Assembly (NCBI GenBank): GCA_964020085.1 | Contig: OZ026608.1 | Location: forward strand, 16,571,479 to 16,635,478 | From: Micromussa lordhowensis | Taxonomy: Eukaryota; Cnidaria; Anthozoa; Scleractinia; Lobophylliidae | DNA length: 64,000 nt | Direction of reading: 5' to 3' | Shown: piece by piece, positions 13,214-22,480 of the stretch | How positions within the stretch are numbered: the stretch's first letter is position 1 | Layout: each line of letters begins with the position of its first letter | Translations under genes and position numbers: made by a program | The notes under the pieces: model-generated | The model's database searches: none | What the model was told of the DNA's origin: nothing | What the model saw: only the letters and a program-made list of their open reading frames with translations

Positions 13214-16200
13214 TGTTATCAGGGAAGCAGCAGTCTTATAGTGTAACGCGTCTTGTAATGAAAATGTTCCAAGCCATGTTTATTACAGGGCTTGTAACAT
13301 CCCGTTACACTTGGCAAATTTTCCGGCAATTTGTAAAGCTAGAAAACTGTGAAATCATCTGTGTCTTCGCACTATGTAAAGTGATTGTGATTTAAACGTC
13401 TATACTGAATAAAACGATATTAATTGTGTATATTTTTTTCTCAGGAAACGTGTAGGAATTCAGATCTGGTAGGTACTCCTAATCTTTCTGTCAGCAAAAT
13501 TACCTTTTCAGGTTATACTTTTTTGTTGATTAGAAAAAATGAATTAGGCAACCACTATGAAAACATCATATTGTTTTTTTTTTCAAGAGAATATGGCAAT
13601 TGGACAGAAATCCCTGTCACCTGAAAAAATCTATATATATTTCTAGATTTACATACCCATTTTTAGTGCAACCTGAGCTTTGGTAAGCCCAGGACGTAAA
13701 TAGCCAACTGCCTACTATAAATCGAAGAAGTTAATAAATTGGTAACTGAACTGAGTGGAGTTCAATTTGGTCTGAAATCATACGCGTGATATCAAAATCG
13801 AACGAGCGCGCAGCGCGAGTTCGATATGATTTCAGACCAAAATTGCACGACCCGAAGTTCAATTACCACTTTATTAGATCCATCTTTAAATCGCACGATT
13901 TAATAGCCTAAATACAGGAACAAGATTTTGGTCAGGACCAATATTTATTGAACAAATGGCTTTTTTGTCTTTTATTTTCCTGCAATGTGATTGGTGAGTT
14001 TAAAAAAGCCTTAAAATCTGATTGGTTGTTCTGTTTTACTGTCCCATTCTCATTGGTTGAGAAAAAGATGTGATTTAGAGCAAAAGATAGTGCGATTCGT
14101 GAATAAATCGCACCGCTGAGAACCAATCACATTACAAGGATAACCAGTGATTTCAAAATGAATTTAATAAATATTGTTATTTGTCTTTAGGCAATCCAAC
14201 TACTGAGCGCTGTCGTTTTAATTGCGGTTGTCATTCTAATGATCAAGCATATTTTTTCACTGATACGCAAGGTAAATCTTCTTTTCTAATAGCTTTATTA
14301 TTGATTAGTTAAGTTTGTTACTATGGATACAGCCTGCATGATCAGATCTCAAAAGAGTGAAGCCGTGGGAAGTCTAAATTGAGCTAATGTGAAGTCTAAT
14401 GTGAGCTAAGTAACGAGTATAAAGCAAAAATACGAGCCCTCTTCAAAATCCTGTCCACTTGACATAAAATAATTTTTCACCATTCCATAGAAAATAGAGC
14501 CAATCAGAATACAGGAAAGCCGTTGTATACTCGACGGTCTGTACAGTCTTTATCGCACTATTTGCGCGGTAATGATATTCTGGCCTTTCCCAACCTAAAA
14601 ACGACGACTTAGGTCTGCACTCTTTTTCATACGTAGCTAGAAAAATTTGGAACTCTCTCCCAGACGCAAATATGAAGCTTTTCCATAGTAGATCTACAAG
14701 TTATATTTCCCTCTGCATACATAATATTGTATATAGTTGCATTGTAATACAGCATATTGTTCTTTCCGTAACTTATTTTCTCGAAGATATTAGTTCTACA
14801 TCTACACTGTAAATTTCGAGCATGTATGTATGCATCCAACCTTCTCATCATGCGAAGCGCGTATGTTCCATTGATTGTGTTGGCCACTGTGTTTTCTATG
14901 GTATAAAATAACTATGCGAAGCTCTACAACAACAACAACAACCAAAATCAACAACAACGGAAACATCAGCGACAACATCTTCTTTATTTCTCATAATTAA
15001 TATGAATACTATAACATGGTATACCATGGAATATCCCACTTGTCACTTGTATTTTACTGGTATACACACTCACCTAAAGTGTGCATACCGAAATAAATAC
15101 GAGTAGCTACAAGTGACTCGCGGGAGTTTCCATGGTATACCATTCGAAAGCGTTGCATAACTTGAATGTACACCTGTTTAGCAACAGAATAATAAATAAG
15201 TTGCTGCAATAAATTTAATTTATTTGGGTTCTTATGATCTATTCATTGTTTTATGACGCGCATTTTAGTATTTTTATTGGCGTTTCTGATAAACGCCACA
15301 TTTCTTGCAGCGCGTGGCATACGTACTCAACTTCTTGAACTACGTGGAGTGGTTATGTTACATCGCATCCTTTGTTTACCTCATACCAATATGTGACTGC
15401 AAGAAAGGTTATAAAACGGAGGTGGGCGCGATTGCGCTATTCTTTGCTTGGATGAACCTTATACTTTACTTCAGAAGGTAAGTTGTGGATATTTTGGTAA
15501 CTCTTGGGTGTCCACGTGATTGGACGCAAGGCTTGGGTAGTGGGGAGTGAGATAAGTTTGTTAGACAAATAGGCCATTTCCGAATTACCTTTAGCCTCTC
15601 TCTCAAAGCGAGTCTTGGTGCTCATCCTGTCATATGAAAATGAGATTTCATTCACATGCAAATTAAACTCATTTTCAGATGAATGGTTGTGCACCAGGCC
15701 TCGCTTTAAAAGAGAGGCTTTAGGTAACTCGGAAATGGCCTATTGTTTTGACCACATTATGGCGGAAACGAATTATTATCATTATAACATTGCTACCATA
15801 GCAACTAGGTGAAAATCTTTAGGATATGCACCTCTTTCATTGGAGATCTTCTCCCCTTGGAGAGGATTGGGGGATTATGAATCCCTTGCTGGAGAGGGTG
15901 GTGACCTCTCCTTCAGCTCCCTAACTTTGGTAGAGTAAGGACCTCTCTAGCGGGAATTACAAGCCCCGGAGAGGGTTGGGGGATTGTGTCCCTCTTGTCA
16001 GAGAGGATTGTGACCTCTTTGTGCCATGTAGTCTTAACCGCGCGAGCATTTTTTCGAAGCACTAAATTTGTCCCCAATTCCCTTTATCTCACAAATTTGC
16101 TGTTGTGTGTTTTTTGCTGTCCTTGAGTTTGGAGCAATAGTTGTTGGGCATTGTTAGTCTTCTCAAGATTAGCAGAAATGCTTGCGTTTTAGGAGTAAAG

Positions 16201-17718
16201 TGAAGTGAGGACGTTTCCATCTCACTCTTCTAATTTTACCACCTTTAAAAACAAGTCACTTCCAAGAGCAAATTAGTCCACCCAGACAACTCGTCTAGTA
16301 CACCTGTTTGTCGCGGATAGGTGCTGGGAAGAATCCTGACATTGTTAGGTGAAATTTTATTCGAAGTTGTGGCACATTGCCGGAACCAATTGCGAGAATT
16401 CTGGCCAATTCAAACAGTTAATCGGTGAAAGAATTTAGATTTTAATCCAAATGATTTTTTCTTGGTCGTTTCTCATCAATCCATTTTATTTCATCTTTTT
16501 GTCCAGGTTGTCGTCCTACGGCCAGTATGTCATTATGCTGACTACCATGTTCGTCACACTTGTCAAGGTGAAGAAACAGTATACAGATGGGAAAACAGGC
16601 AGAAAGGCAGACAGACAGACAGATCTAGACAGGCAGACATGTAGACAGACAGTTATACAGATACCGCAATATACTGGAGGAACAGACAGACGAAGACAGA
16701 AAACTTAGACAGTAAAAACTGACAGATAGTCAGTTAGACAGGAAGAGAGACAGAAACATAACAAAACGTCACGCAGACACACAGACTCACAGTTAGACAT
16801 ACCGGTAGGTAGAGATGGTTTCACAATATGACTGCTTTGAAATTATTTTATTTACTTTATATTCTATACCATCCTTAAAGGTTCTGCTGTTGTGGATGCT
16901 GTTTATCATGGCATTTGGAACGACGTTTTATATGATTATGGATCATGTAAGTTCTCTTATAGCTGACTTAGGTGCATAACAAAACGAGTATCATAGTACT
17001 TATACAAGTAGTATAGTAACAACTCTCTTAAAACGGACACCATGGTGAGACAGATGCCTTAGGATGCCGTATATCGGCGGAGGCTTGGAACTAAAAGGCC
17101 TCATTCGAATCGTCTAGTTTCCAAATATAAGGTTTTGAGCAAATCGTTTAGTTTAGCAGCTTTCACTTAAATTTTGGAAAAGCAGGAACTTGTTGTTATA
17201 TGGAGTATATCAAACACGAAAGGCCGTGTTTGACCACATTTTCAAACACTGACAAGCGATAAGAGAGTTGAAGTCTTTTGACAAATTTGCACTTTTTTCT
17301 CCTGCATAGCCTCCCTCACCCCACTACAACAATGTTGAAAGTCAGTATCTGAGCTCCAACATTGTATTGGGTTGAAAGGGGTATGGGGGGGGGGGGGGGT
17401 GGTAGCGGCACCAACGGCAACAATGTAAACGTTGCTTAAAGGATAGTGTTTTTACCAAACTTAAAGGAGTTATGTCACGAACTGCGCATCTTGATTTTTC
17501 ATGCTCATCGGTTGTAATCCGTGTCAATCTTCTCCATCCTTAACCATCCTTGTTCCTTTATGGTTTATTACTATCTCTTTGGTGTTTTGCTTTCTAACTA
17601 AACTGCTATTTTTAGGTTTCCTTCAATTTAAAGATAATTTTGGACGTGGCCAAAATAACTCAAAATACCGTGACTGAACTCCTTTAAGGTGTTAATAATA
17701 CACATGAAAAAATTACTC

Positions 17719-17751
<33 letters not shown>

Positions 17752-20700
17752 TGTAACACCAGTGCCAAAAGTGTAACACCAGTGCAAATTACACATCGTA
17801 ATCCTGTATAATGATTGGAAGAAAGACAATGAAAAATTTTGTTGGCCAATGATATCATGTAAAGCAGTGACAACAATTTTTGTACGGAAACTCTGAAAAA
17901 AGTTTTCTCGAATGCGAAAAAAATGGTTTCAAGAAACATCTTCCGGCAATTTTTCTGAGCGAATTTTTTTATGTTTGTATTATTGATAAGTAAAGCGGCT
18001 CGTGCAATTTCAGCTTTTTGAAAAACTCACTCGTGCAAATTAATTCCAAATTAAACTCGAAACCGTATGATTACCTATACAAAACACACAACTTGTTGCA
18101 TTGCATCAGTGTCCCAAGGGCTTTTATCCACCATTGTAGTAGTAAGGATCAAGTAATGTACTAAACGTGGCGACTTTGTTGTTTGTAGGAACACTTCAAT
18201 AACTTTGCATATGTTCTGATGACAATGTACGTGATGACGCTAGGAGAACTGAACTACCATGACGATTTCTTTCCCTGGGATGAATTGCCTTTTCCTACCC
18301 TCACCAACATTCTGTTTGTTGTTCTTGTTCTTGGAATGCCAATTATAATGATGAATATGCTGGTATGTTCATAATCTACTCCGTCAATCCATTGAACTTT
18401 ACATGCCCCCCTCCAGGATTAAGGGTTTCTTCTAATACTTTGATGCCTTCGAGTTAAGATAATTACCATTGACGTATAATAATTTTTAAGGAGTGGATAG
18501 GTTCTATAGAGCTACGGCGTAGTTGTAGTAAATGAAACGTTTTTGTCGTATAGCTTCGTATCAGCTAATTCAATAGCCTTTTAATCCTAGATTGCTTTAG
18601 TCTAGTGTAATACTTATTTTACTATATAATTATATACGATCAGGATCAGGATTATATTTATATTATATTAGGTTGGTCTTGCTGTTGGTGACATCGATAA
18701 AATCCAGCAGAATGCTCTAATGGACCGCTACGTATTACAGGTAATCACGTGAGACACGAGGCTCGAAATTTCCGGAAATTTCCAGTTACGAATGGAACGT
18801 CATTTTCCACAATTTCGAGACAAAGTGGACAAACTCGCGAGATATACCCAAATTTCCGAAATTTTCTTACCGGAAATTCCGGTTCTATTTGATTTTCATC
18901 CTGGAATTTCCGAAATTTTCGGTTGAATGGTTTGTATTTCCGAAATTTTGCAACTTTTGCAAATTTTGCAAGGAATCGTTCGTTCCATTTGGCCCCGTTT
19001 CAAAATTACGGGAATTTTTGTTTAAACGGAAAGCCCCTATGCAGTGTTTGTACACCAACTCAGTGGGCACCAAAATGGACGCTACAAATCTTAAATGTCA
19101 TTCAAATACTTTTCGTAAATAATATCACGCTTAATTCAAAGTTACCACAATCACATGGACATTTTAATGAACCATCAAAACTTTAAGCAGATACATGTAG
19201 CTGACGCGAAAGGCGGGAAAACGTCTGTGCGAGCGAGTCATGATTGGTTTTAGTTTTTCTTCTGAAAAAGTTGCACGAGTTTTTTAAAGCCAATCGTATA
19301 GCGTAGCCTGCAAAACCAAATATTTTTTTTGCCACTCAAGTGAAAAACGGTCTAAACTCAATAACGACTTTTTAATCAAGCCATCGATGCTTGACTACTT
19401 TTTCATCAAAAAAGAGCAAACAACAACAACAAACGGATACAAAATTAAAGCAAAAAATAAAACTAATATCTATCAATTTCTCTTGTTTTGTTTTTCAGGT
19501 TCAGCTGCTTTTGGATATTGAGAATTCTATGCCACTATTTATTCTTAAACATTTACAAGTGCAGAGTTACTCTGAGTGTCTAAATGGCCCCAAATCGATC
19601 AGAACAAAGGTTAGTTATCAATCCTTTTTAATCAGTGGAATCCCGACGTCATGGACGCTCGATTTTTCGCACTTTTCGATGACTCGAGCAAAAGTCGTTC
19701 CCTGCCCTCAGTCAAACACTAATTTTACCCCTGATTTCTTGAACTACCTGTTTTTCCAAACCAATTTTCCTTTTCCTTGGAGGTTTCGACAATCGGGATT
19801 CTACTATACTAGCGCGAAACAAAATTATGTTGAGTTATTGCTTACCCCTGTAATTTTGAGCACAGACTTCCTTTACCCCTAGAACAAAGTTCTCTAAAAG
19901 TATCTCGGTTAGAATTTTATCGCTATAAACAAAAGATAATGAATGGCCTAAACGGAATTCCCGATTGCAATGCAGTTAACTCTTAAATTAGGGTGACAAG
20001 TTACATCTCAGGCCGGCGCACAGCTTCAGTGTCAGTAGATGTGAAGTGACTTCCTACCCCCTCCCCCTTAGGCGAGATGCTAGTCCGTCGTAGGGCTACC
20101 CCCGACATTAAATTCACCGCTACCCATTTAAACACCTGGGTACCCATTAGCACGGAGCGATGACCCCAGCCAAGGCTCGAACCCCTCGGTCTAGAGTCCA
20201 GCCCACCAACCCATTTTAGACCATCGCGCCTCACAGCAAATGTTATTTCATTTAAATGTTGTAATAAAATCTGATGAACTGCTTCGATGTTTGGGCTTGT
20301 ATCTCAAATGCAACATTTGGGTTGTTTCTGTAGCTGGTGGATGCTCTCGTGTCGTTTGGCAAACCAGAATCCACCGAGGTGGAAGAATCAGAAGATCTGT
20401 CACCCGGCATGGTACAAGTCCTTGCACGGCTGGAACAACAGGAAAAAAAGTTAGTGTAAAAATGTCAGGAGTAGCCTAAGTTTATTAGTTTGGGCCGTTT
20501 TATGGAGTTGCCCTTGGCTAGGTTTCAGTGGGTTCCCTTATGCTAGAAATTGAGTTCCTGCATATTGATAAGTGTCTCACCCAGTTAAAGGAACAAGTAA
20601 CAAGTGTCCCGGAAAACTTCAAGCTTTTATAACGTGAACGATGTTCCAAGCTACAACTTTGTGACTTTTCCTTTTCCATTTTCTTATATTTGCGTGTGCG

Positions 20701-21004
20701 AGTCTCACTTTGTTTAGAGAGCCTGATTTAAGACAGTTTAGTGGCAACCGCGTTACCGATTTGGTGGTATTTCTGACCTATTAAACGTACTTGTTTTTCG
20801 AAGAGTTGTTCGTCGCCGCTCACGAAAAATAATCATTTTATTTCTGATTTTTTTTCTTTCAGCGCGGAAAAGATGTACGACATGCTTAGAGATCAGGCTG
20901 AGGTCTTGAAGGAACTGAATCAATTGACTCGCGTGGAAGGAGTTACTTCTCGGGACGGAAAGGATGGAGAAAAGAACCAAAAATCAGGGTTGTTTGGTTT
21001 TTAA
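1..21004 (+). CDS. TRPA1: TRPA1-like ankyrin-repeat cation channel, 5'-incomplete, 25 exons
   Basis: A plasma-membrane, non-selective cation channel subunit of the TRPA family; tetramers sense chemical or thermal stimuli. Exons, all with AG/GT borders and matching phases: 1-115, 437-534, 995-1042, 2410-2595, 3062-3250, 3983-4069, 4678-4763, 5486-5647, 6742-6856, 8363-8532, 9330-9414, 10379-10435, 10823-10906, 11677-11747, 12308-12452, 13445-13468, 14191-14271, 15311-15477, 16507-16567, 16881-16946, 18189-18362, 18672-18740, 19499-19609, 20334-20449, 20863-21004. They total 2709 nt, 902 residues plus TAA. Family members are usually about 1100-1200 residues, so roughly the first 200 are upstream of the window; base 1 is already in frame. 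Order: ankyrin repeats (~45-430), pre-S1 linker, S1-S6 with pore (~520-760), TRP-like helix, charged tail. Which TRPA clade it belongs to cannot be settled by eye. Confidence 0.93.
195..383 (-). mobile_element. tRNA-derived SINE, antisense, in TRPA intron 1
   Basis: Read on the minus strand, the right end is a tRNA-like head: an A-box-like stretch with GCCTAATGGTTAG and a B box GGTTCAAGCCC. The body includes a stretch resembling the 'gcgatggactagcatcc' segment shared with the SINEs at 3657, 20011 and 38278. A C homopolymer (about 191-209) bounds its left end. Confidence 0.7.
560..800. repeat. Degenerate TTTCCGGAAATTTCC-rich repeat, copy 1
   Basis: The stretch alternates TTTCCGGAATTTCC-like words with GTTCCATTTG and GATTTT. 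The same vocabulary in similar order recurs at about 18760-19040, 21590-21870 and 23900-24180. It sits in TRPA intron 2 and has no credible coding potential. Confidence 0.6.
1925..2260. repeat. Degenerate 'AAATAGGGTATC' repeat block
   Basis: At least five imperfect copies of a TTGGTC-(T/A)TAAATAGGGTA word occur between about 1975 and 2250, separated by 25-100 bp, followed by a GC-rich segment. It lies in TRPA intron 3 just upstream of exon 4. Confidence 0.6.
2652..2807. mobile_element. Hairpin MITE in TRPA intron 4
   Basis: Imperfect inverted arms: the left arm reads CAGGCCC...GGCTGGATAACGC..CCCCGGATAAATCGCTATCC, and the right arm carries the complement around GGATAGTGGTTTATCCGGGGGATAGCGTTATCC and ends CTCGGGCCTG. 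It starts about 56 bp after the exon 4 donor. No transposase is present, so it is non-autonomous. Confidence 0.7.
3657..3925 (+). mobile_element. tRNA-derived SINE in TRPA intron 5
   Basis: The head resembles a tRNA (box A near GTGGCCTCATGGTTAGTGCGC; box B GGGTTCGAGCCC at about 3711). The body includes TTGGGCAAGGCACTTTACT, AAATGGGTA, CTGCGATGGACTAG, TTTCATGCTACAGAAACCGG and GGGTCACTTGG. It is close to full length and is the best reference copy for the other SINEs in the window. Confidence 0.8.
6984..7141. mobile_element. MITE with ~17 bp terminal inverted repeats
   Basis: The left end GGTAACCGGTCGTTTAG matches the right end CTAAACGACCGGTAACC inverted with one mismatch. The interior repeats GGGGCTAA / TTAGTCCC words in both orientations. 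TRPA intron 9. Confidence 0.7.
7975..8187. mobile_element. Two tandem ~100 bp TTAA-bounded palindromic MITEs
   Basis: Copies at 7975-8074 and 8089-8187 are nearly identical and in the same orientation, 14 bp apart. Each starts TTAACCCTTTCACCACCA and ends with its complement TGGTGGTGAAA(A/G)GGTTAA. The TTAA ends resemble piggyBac-type target duplication; no coding capacity. TRPA intron 9. Confidence 0.75.
8683..8880 (-). mobile_element. tRNA-derived SINE, antisense, TRPA intron 10
   Basis: On the minus strand the head lies at the right (GAGAAGACCTAATGGTTAGC, then GGTTCGAGCCCTGG), with a body similar to the antisense SINE at 195-383 but more diverged. It abuts a second tRNA-headed element in the opposite orientation. 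Confidence 0.65.
8884..9066 (+). mobile_element. tRNA-derived SINE of a second family, TRPA intron 10
   Basis: The tRNA-like head has GCAGCGTGGCCTAGTGGTGAG as box A and CGCGGGTTCAAGTTCCGC as box B. The following 100 bp body (TTGTTTCTTGGTGGACC...GTGTAGCTAGGCAC) differs from the other SINEs. It is head-to-head with the SINE at 8683-8880. Confidence 0.65.
9330..11747 (+). CDS. TRPA1: TRPA pre-S1 linker (exons 11-14)
   Basis: Exons 9330-9414, 10379-10435, 10823-10906 and 11677-11747 encode the region between the last ankyrin repeat and S1. Recognisable TRPA elements are W-Q-E-V-L, LIRKMPE, FFLDQC, IKYDLNL and SCLTHPVSFTLLNMKW; the last matches the family motif ending in LxxKW just before S1. In human TRPA1 this linker carries electrophile-sensing cysteines. 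Here only the Cys of LDQC is in a matching place (see findings). Exon 12 encodes an acidic stretch. Confidence 0.88.
9467..9621. repeat. Large near-perfect hairpin, TRPA intron 11
   Basis: The left arm TTGATAATGTGAATTGGCC... is repeated inverted at the right as ...GGCCAATTCACATTATCAA, with about 65-70 bp per arm including AACGCTCGAAACGTCAGCTTT. The short loop is GC-rich. A single arm of the same sequence occurs at 42239-42322. Confidence 0.85.
9984..10055. repeat. (CAA)n microsatellite at a retroelement-like 3' end
   Basis: A run of CAACAA units follows the phrase CCTGGGTTAAACCCCTATGGGA, which looks like the 3' end of a SINE or LINE with a CAA tail; an AT-rich stretch continues to about 10200. 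Element identity is not established. Confidence 0.6.
12308..16567 (+). CDS. TRPA1: TRPA S1-S4 segments (exons 15-19)
   Basis: Exon 12308-12452 encodes S1 (WLTFAVNLLSYFAFLIPL, ~523-545) and the start of the S1-S2 loop. A 24-nt microexon, 13445-13468, adds eight residues (ETCRNSDL). Exon 14191-14271 encodes S2 (AIQLLSAVVLIAVVILMIKH). Exon 15311-15477 encodes S3 and most of S4, and exon 16507-16567 encodes the S4-S5 region (YGQYVIMLTTMFVTLVK). The S4 stretch has few basic residues, as usual for weakly voltage-dependent TRP channels. Confidence 0.9.
13041..13177. mobile_element. Hairpin MITE, copy A, TRPA intron 15
   Basis: The arms carry ACAATTCAGGGAGTAATCATGC and its complement, around GTAATTTCAAA..TTTGAAATTAC. 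The outer flank CTCGTGTCGT resembles the flanks of the hairpins near 13745 and 22080. A (TTA)n run follows at 13178-13214. Confidence 0.75.
13745..13865. mobile_element. Hairpin MITE, copy B, TRPA intron 16
   Basis: The arms contain GGTCTGAAATCATACGCGTGATATCAAAATCGAAC and its complement around a GC-rich centre (GAGCGCGCAGCGCG), with flanks GAGTGGAGTTCAATT and AATTGCACGACCCGAAGTTC. Same layout as copies A and C. Confidence 0.72.
14590..14965 (+). mobile_element. 3' end of a non-LTR retrotransposon (LINE), degraded
   Basis: Translation near 14605-14680 gives LHSFSYVARKIWNSLPDAN, the typical C-terminal tail of LINE reverse-transcriptase ORFs (ARKIWNSLP motif), then a stop and untranslated sequence ending in a (CAA)n tail at 14926-14945. 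Only the tail is present, as in 5'-truncated insertions. TRPA intron 17. Confidence 0.65.
15571..15746. mobile_element. Hairpin MITE, TRPA intron 18
   Basis: The outer arms GGCCATTTCCGAATTACCTTTAG and TAGGTAACTCGGAAATGGCC are inverted copies, as are the inner AGCCTCTCTCTCAAAGCGAG / CTCGCTTTAAAAGAGAGGCT and ATGAAAATGAG / CTCATTTTCAG. Confidence 0.75.
15850..16020. repeat. Short tandem duplication with GGAGAGG..TTGGGGGATT words
   Basis: Two diverged units about 120 bp apart each contain GGAGAGG(A/G)TTGGGGGATT followed by CCCTTG.. and TGACCTCT. TRPA intron 18. No function evident. Confidence 0.5.
16598..16800. repeat. (CAGA)n-type degenerate microsatellite
   Basis: Interrupted CAGACAGA units extend over about 200 bp of TRPA intron 19, starting roughly 30 bp after the exon 19 donor. 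Confidence 0.8.
16881..18740 (+). CDS. TRPA1: TRPA S5, pore, S6 and TRP-like helix (exons 20-22)
   Basis: Exon 16881-16946 is S5 (VLLLWMLFIMAFGTTFYMI). Exon 18189-18362 carries the pore helix and selectivity region MTLGELNY (~715-722) and then S6 (NILFVVLVLGMPIIMMNML). The Gly-acidic-x-Asn-Tyr pattern matches the TRPA filter, where the acidic residue lines the pore. Exon 18672-18740 starts VGLAVGDIDKIQ, the strongly conserved post-S6 helix of TRPA proteins, and is the single best family identifier here. Confidence 0.93.
17530..17690. repeat. Dispersed repeat, copy 1 (partner at 38066-38226)
   Basis: Shared order of words with the segment at 38066: ATCCTTAACCATCCTTGTTC, TTTATGGTT, CTTCAATTTAAAG, TAATTTTGGA, CCAAAATAACTCAA, TACCGTGACTGAACTC. 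TRPA intron 20. Confidence 0.7.
18760..19040. repeat. Degenerate TTTCCGGAAATTTCC-rich repeat, copy 2
   Basis: Contains GAAATTTCCGGAAATTTCC, GAATGGAACG, TTACCGGAAATTCCGG and CGTTCCATTTGGCCCCG, in the same order as the copies near 560 and 21590. TRPA intron 22. Confidence 0.6.
19499..21004 (+). CDS. TRPA1: TRPA C-terminal tail (exons 23-25) and stop
   Basis: Exons 19499-19609, 20334-20449 and 20863-21004 encode a cytosolic tail. It starts VQLLLDIENSMPLF, continues through an acidic stretch and a predicted coiled coil (around MVQVLARLEQQEKKNAEKMYDML) and ends LFGF before TAA at 21002-21004. A C-terminal coiled coil is typical of TRPA1 tetramer assembly. The donor after 20449 lies in a run of seven A, so its exact place is inferred from the reading frame. 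Confidence 0.88.
20011..20235 (-). mobile_element. tRNA-derived SINE, antisense, TRPA intron 23
   Basis: The head at the right end on the minus strand reads GTGAGGCGCGATGGTC and has box B GGTTCGAGCCTTGG. The body carries the complement of the conserved GACTAGCATC segment and a GGGGGAGGGGGTAGGAAGT stretch. Confidence 0.65.
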
Positions 21005-21329
21005 TTCCACTAAGGGAACAATTTGGTGAATGACTTAAGAACTTTAGAAGAGAGAAAGTGGAACCTCCATTTTGTTCTACTTGTCTTCAGCATGGCGAAA
21101 GACGGAAAAATCAGTGACAAGTTATTTATTTATATTACCTGTGGGTCTGGTTGTGAACTGATATTTTACTGAACAAGCTGGCATTGTATTGTAAAATGTT
21201 TAAACCTCAAATTATGTGTTTTTGAACGATACAAACTTTATATTTATTTACTAGAACTAACTGGCTATGGTCTGGAGTGAGTAGGTCTAAAATCATATAG
21301 GGATGAAGAAAATGGAGTTATGTACAACG

Positions 21330-21335
21330 AATAAA
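21330..21335 (+). promoter_or_regulatory. Possible polyadenylation signal of the TRPA gene
   Basis: AATAAA lies 326 bp downstream of the TRPA stop codon. It is the first canonical hexamer noticed in the 3' flank and would give a 3' UTR of about 350 nt. Placement is inference; transcript data would decide it. Confidence 0.35.
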
Positions 21336-21589
21336 CCGGAAAATCGAAATTTTTGTCTTCGCTTGAGAATCAAGACGACCAGTTAACATAGTAATACATG
21401 ACACTCGCTTATCTCTATAACCCACTTTATAGTTCTGTGCTTAGTGAGCAGGCCTTTAAGCAAAAGCGAAGCAATAAGATGTGTTTGCTATGATAGGAAC
21501 TTTATTAACTTTCAAATTTAAATTATTCTGTTATTATCCTTCTGTAAGTCGGTTCATCACGAAGGGCGCTTTCCATGCAACTAAAAATC

Positions 21590-21870
21590 GAGGTTTGAAT
21601 TTCCGGACATTTACAATGGCGAATTTAACAGTATTTTTCGCAATTTTAAGGTGAAAGCTCTAAGCTATACCCAAATTTTCTGAAACTTACTGTACCTAGA
21701 ATTTTAGCTGGATTTGATTTTGCTCCTAGAATGTTCAGCATTTTTCGGTTGGGTAGTTCGGATTTCGGAAATTCAGCCGGCTTCTCCGATGTTGCAGAAA
21801 CGTTTCCAGTAAATTTTCGTACTATTTGTGCCCGTTCCGAAAGTCCCTTAATTTTTAGTTGCATGGAAAG
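21590..21870. repeat. Degenerate TTTCCGGA-type repeat, copy 3
   Basis: Most diverged of four copies; keeps TGAATTTCCGGACATTT, TATACCCAAATTTTC, TTTGATTTTGCTCC and the TTTTAGTTGCATGGAAAGC end. It lies just past the TRPA 3' end. Confidence 0.5.
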
Positions 21871-22074
21871 CACCTAAGGTCAGTCCAAAAATTGCTTTCA
21901 TGCAAAAACTACCTTATTGTTACTTATTTTCGCGAGACTTAATTTTCGCGATTTTCAGAAATCGATCGCCAAATTAAAGATCCATTTGAAGAAATTGGCA
22001 TCAAATAGACAGCATAATATATGCCCGTTGTATTTTCGCCAAATTGAGTTCCCGCGAAAAAAAGTACCAGTAAG

Positions 22075-22123
22075 ATAGATTCGGTCTGTAATCATACAAG
22101 TGATAACAAAAGATTTGTTTATC

Positions 22124-22154
<31 letters not shown>

Positions 22155-22180
22155 ACGAAATCTTAATACCAATTAATCAT
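22075..22180. mobile_element. Hairpin MITE, copy C
   Basis: Arms TTCGGTCTGTAATCATAC and GTATGATTACAGACCGAA are perfect inverted copies flanking GTGATAACAAA / TTTGTTTATCAC. The right flank TTGGACGACACGAAATC matches the flank vocabulary of copies A and B. Confidence 0.78.
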
Positions 22181-22279
22181 AAAAATTACAATTTCCGAGA
22201 AAAGAAGAATAGCCAAGTTGTAAAAGAAAGGGAAAATTTGCATTAAAAGACTTACAAAGGAGGAGTAAATTGTTTCATG

Positions 22280-22480
22280 TAGCTCTCAAATTGAAATTGG
22301 TTGATGTAAACTACAACTTTGAATGTGATTGTTTGATTTAAACTACAACTTTCAATGTGATATTGGCTTATTGAACTGTCCGATAACAAACTGTCCGATA
22401 ACAAGTTGTAGTTTAAATCAACCAATCACATTCAAAGTTGTAGTTTAAATCAGCCAATCTCAACTTTGAACTTAATTCAT
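22280..22480. repeat. Long inverted repeat with internal direct repeats
   Basis: AACTACAACTTTGAATGTGATTG-like words occur twice on the left and their complements (AATCACATTCAAAGTTGTAGTTT) twice on the right, around a centre with a tandem CTGTCCGATAACAA. The region can fold into a ~90 bp stem. Intergenic. Confidence 0.75.
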
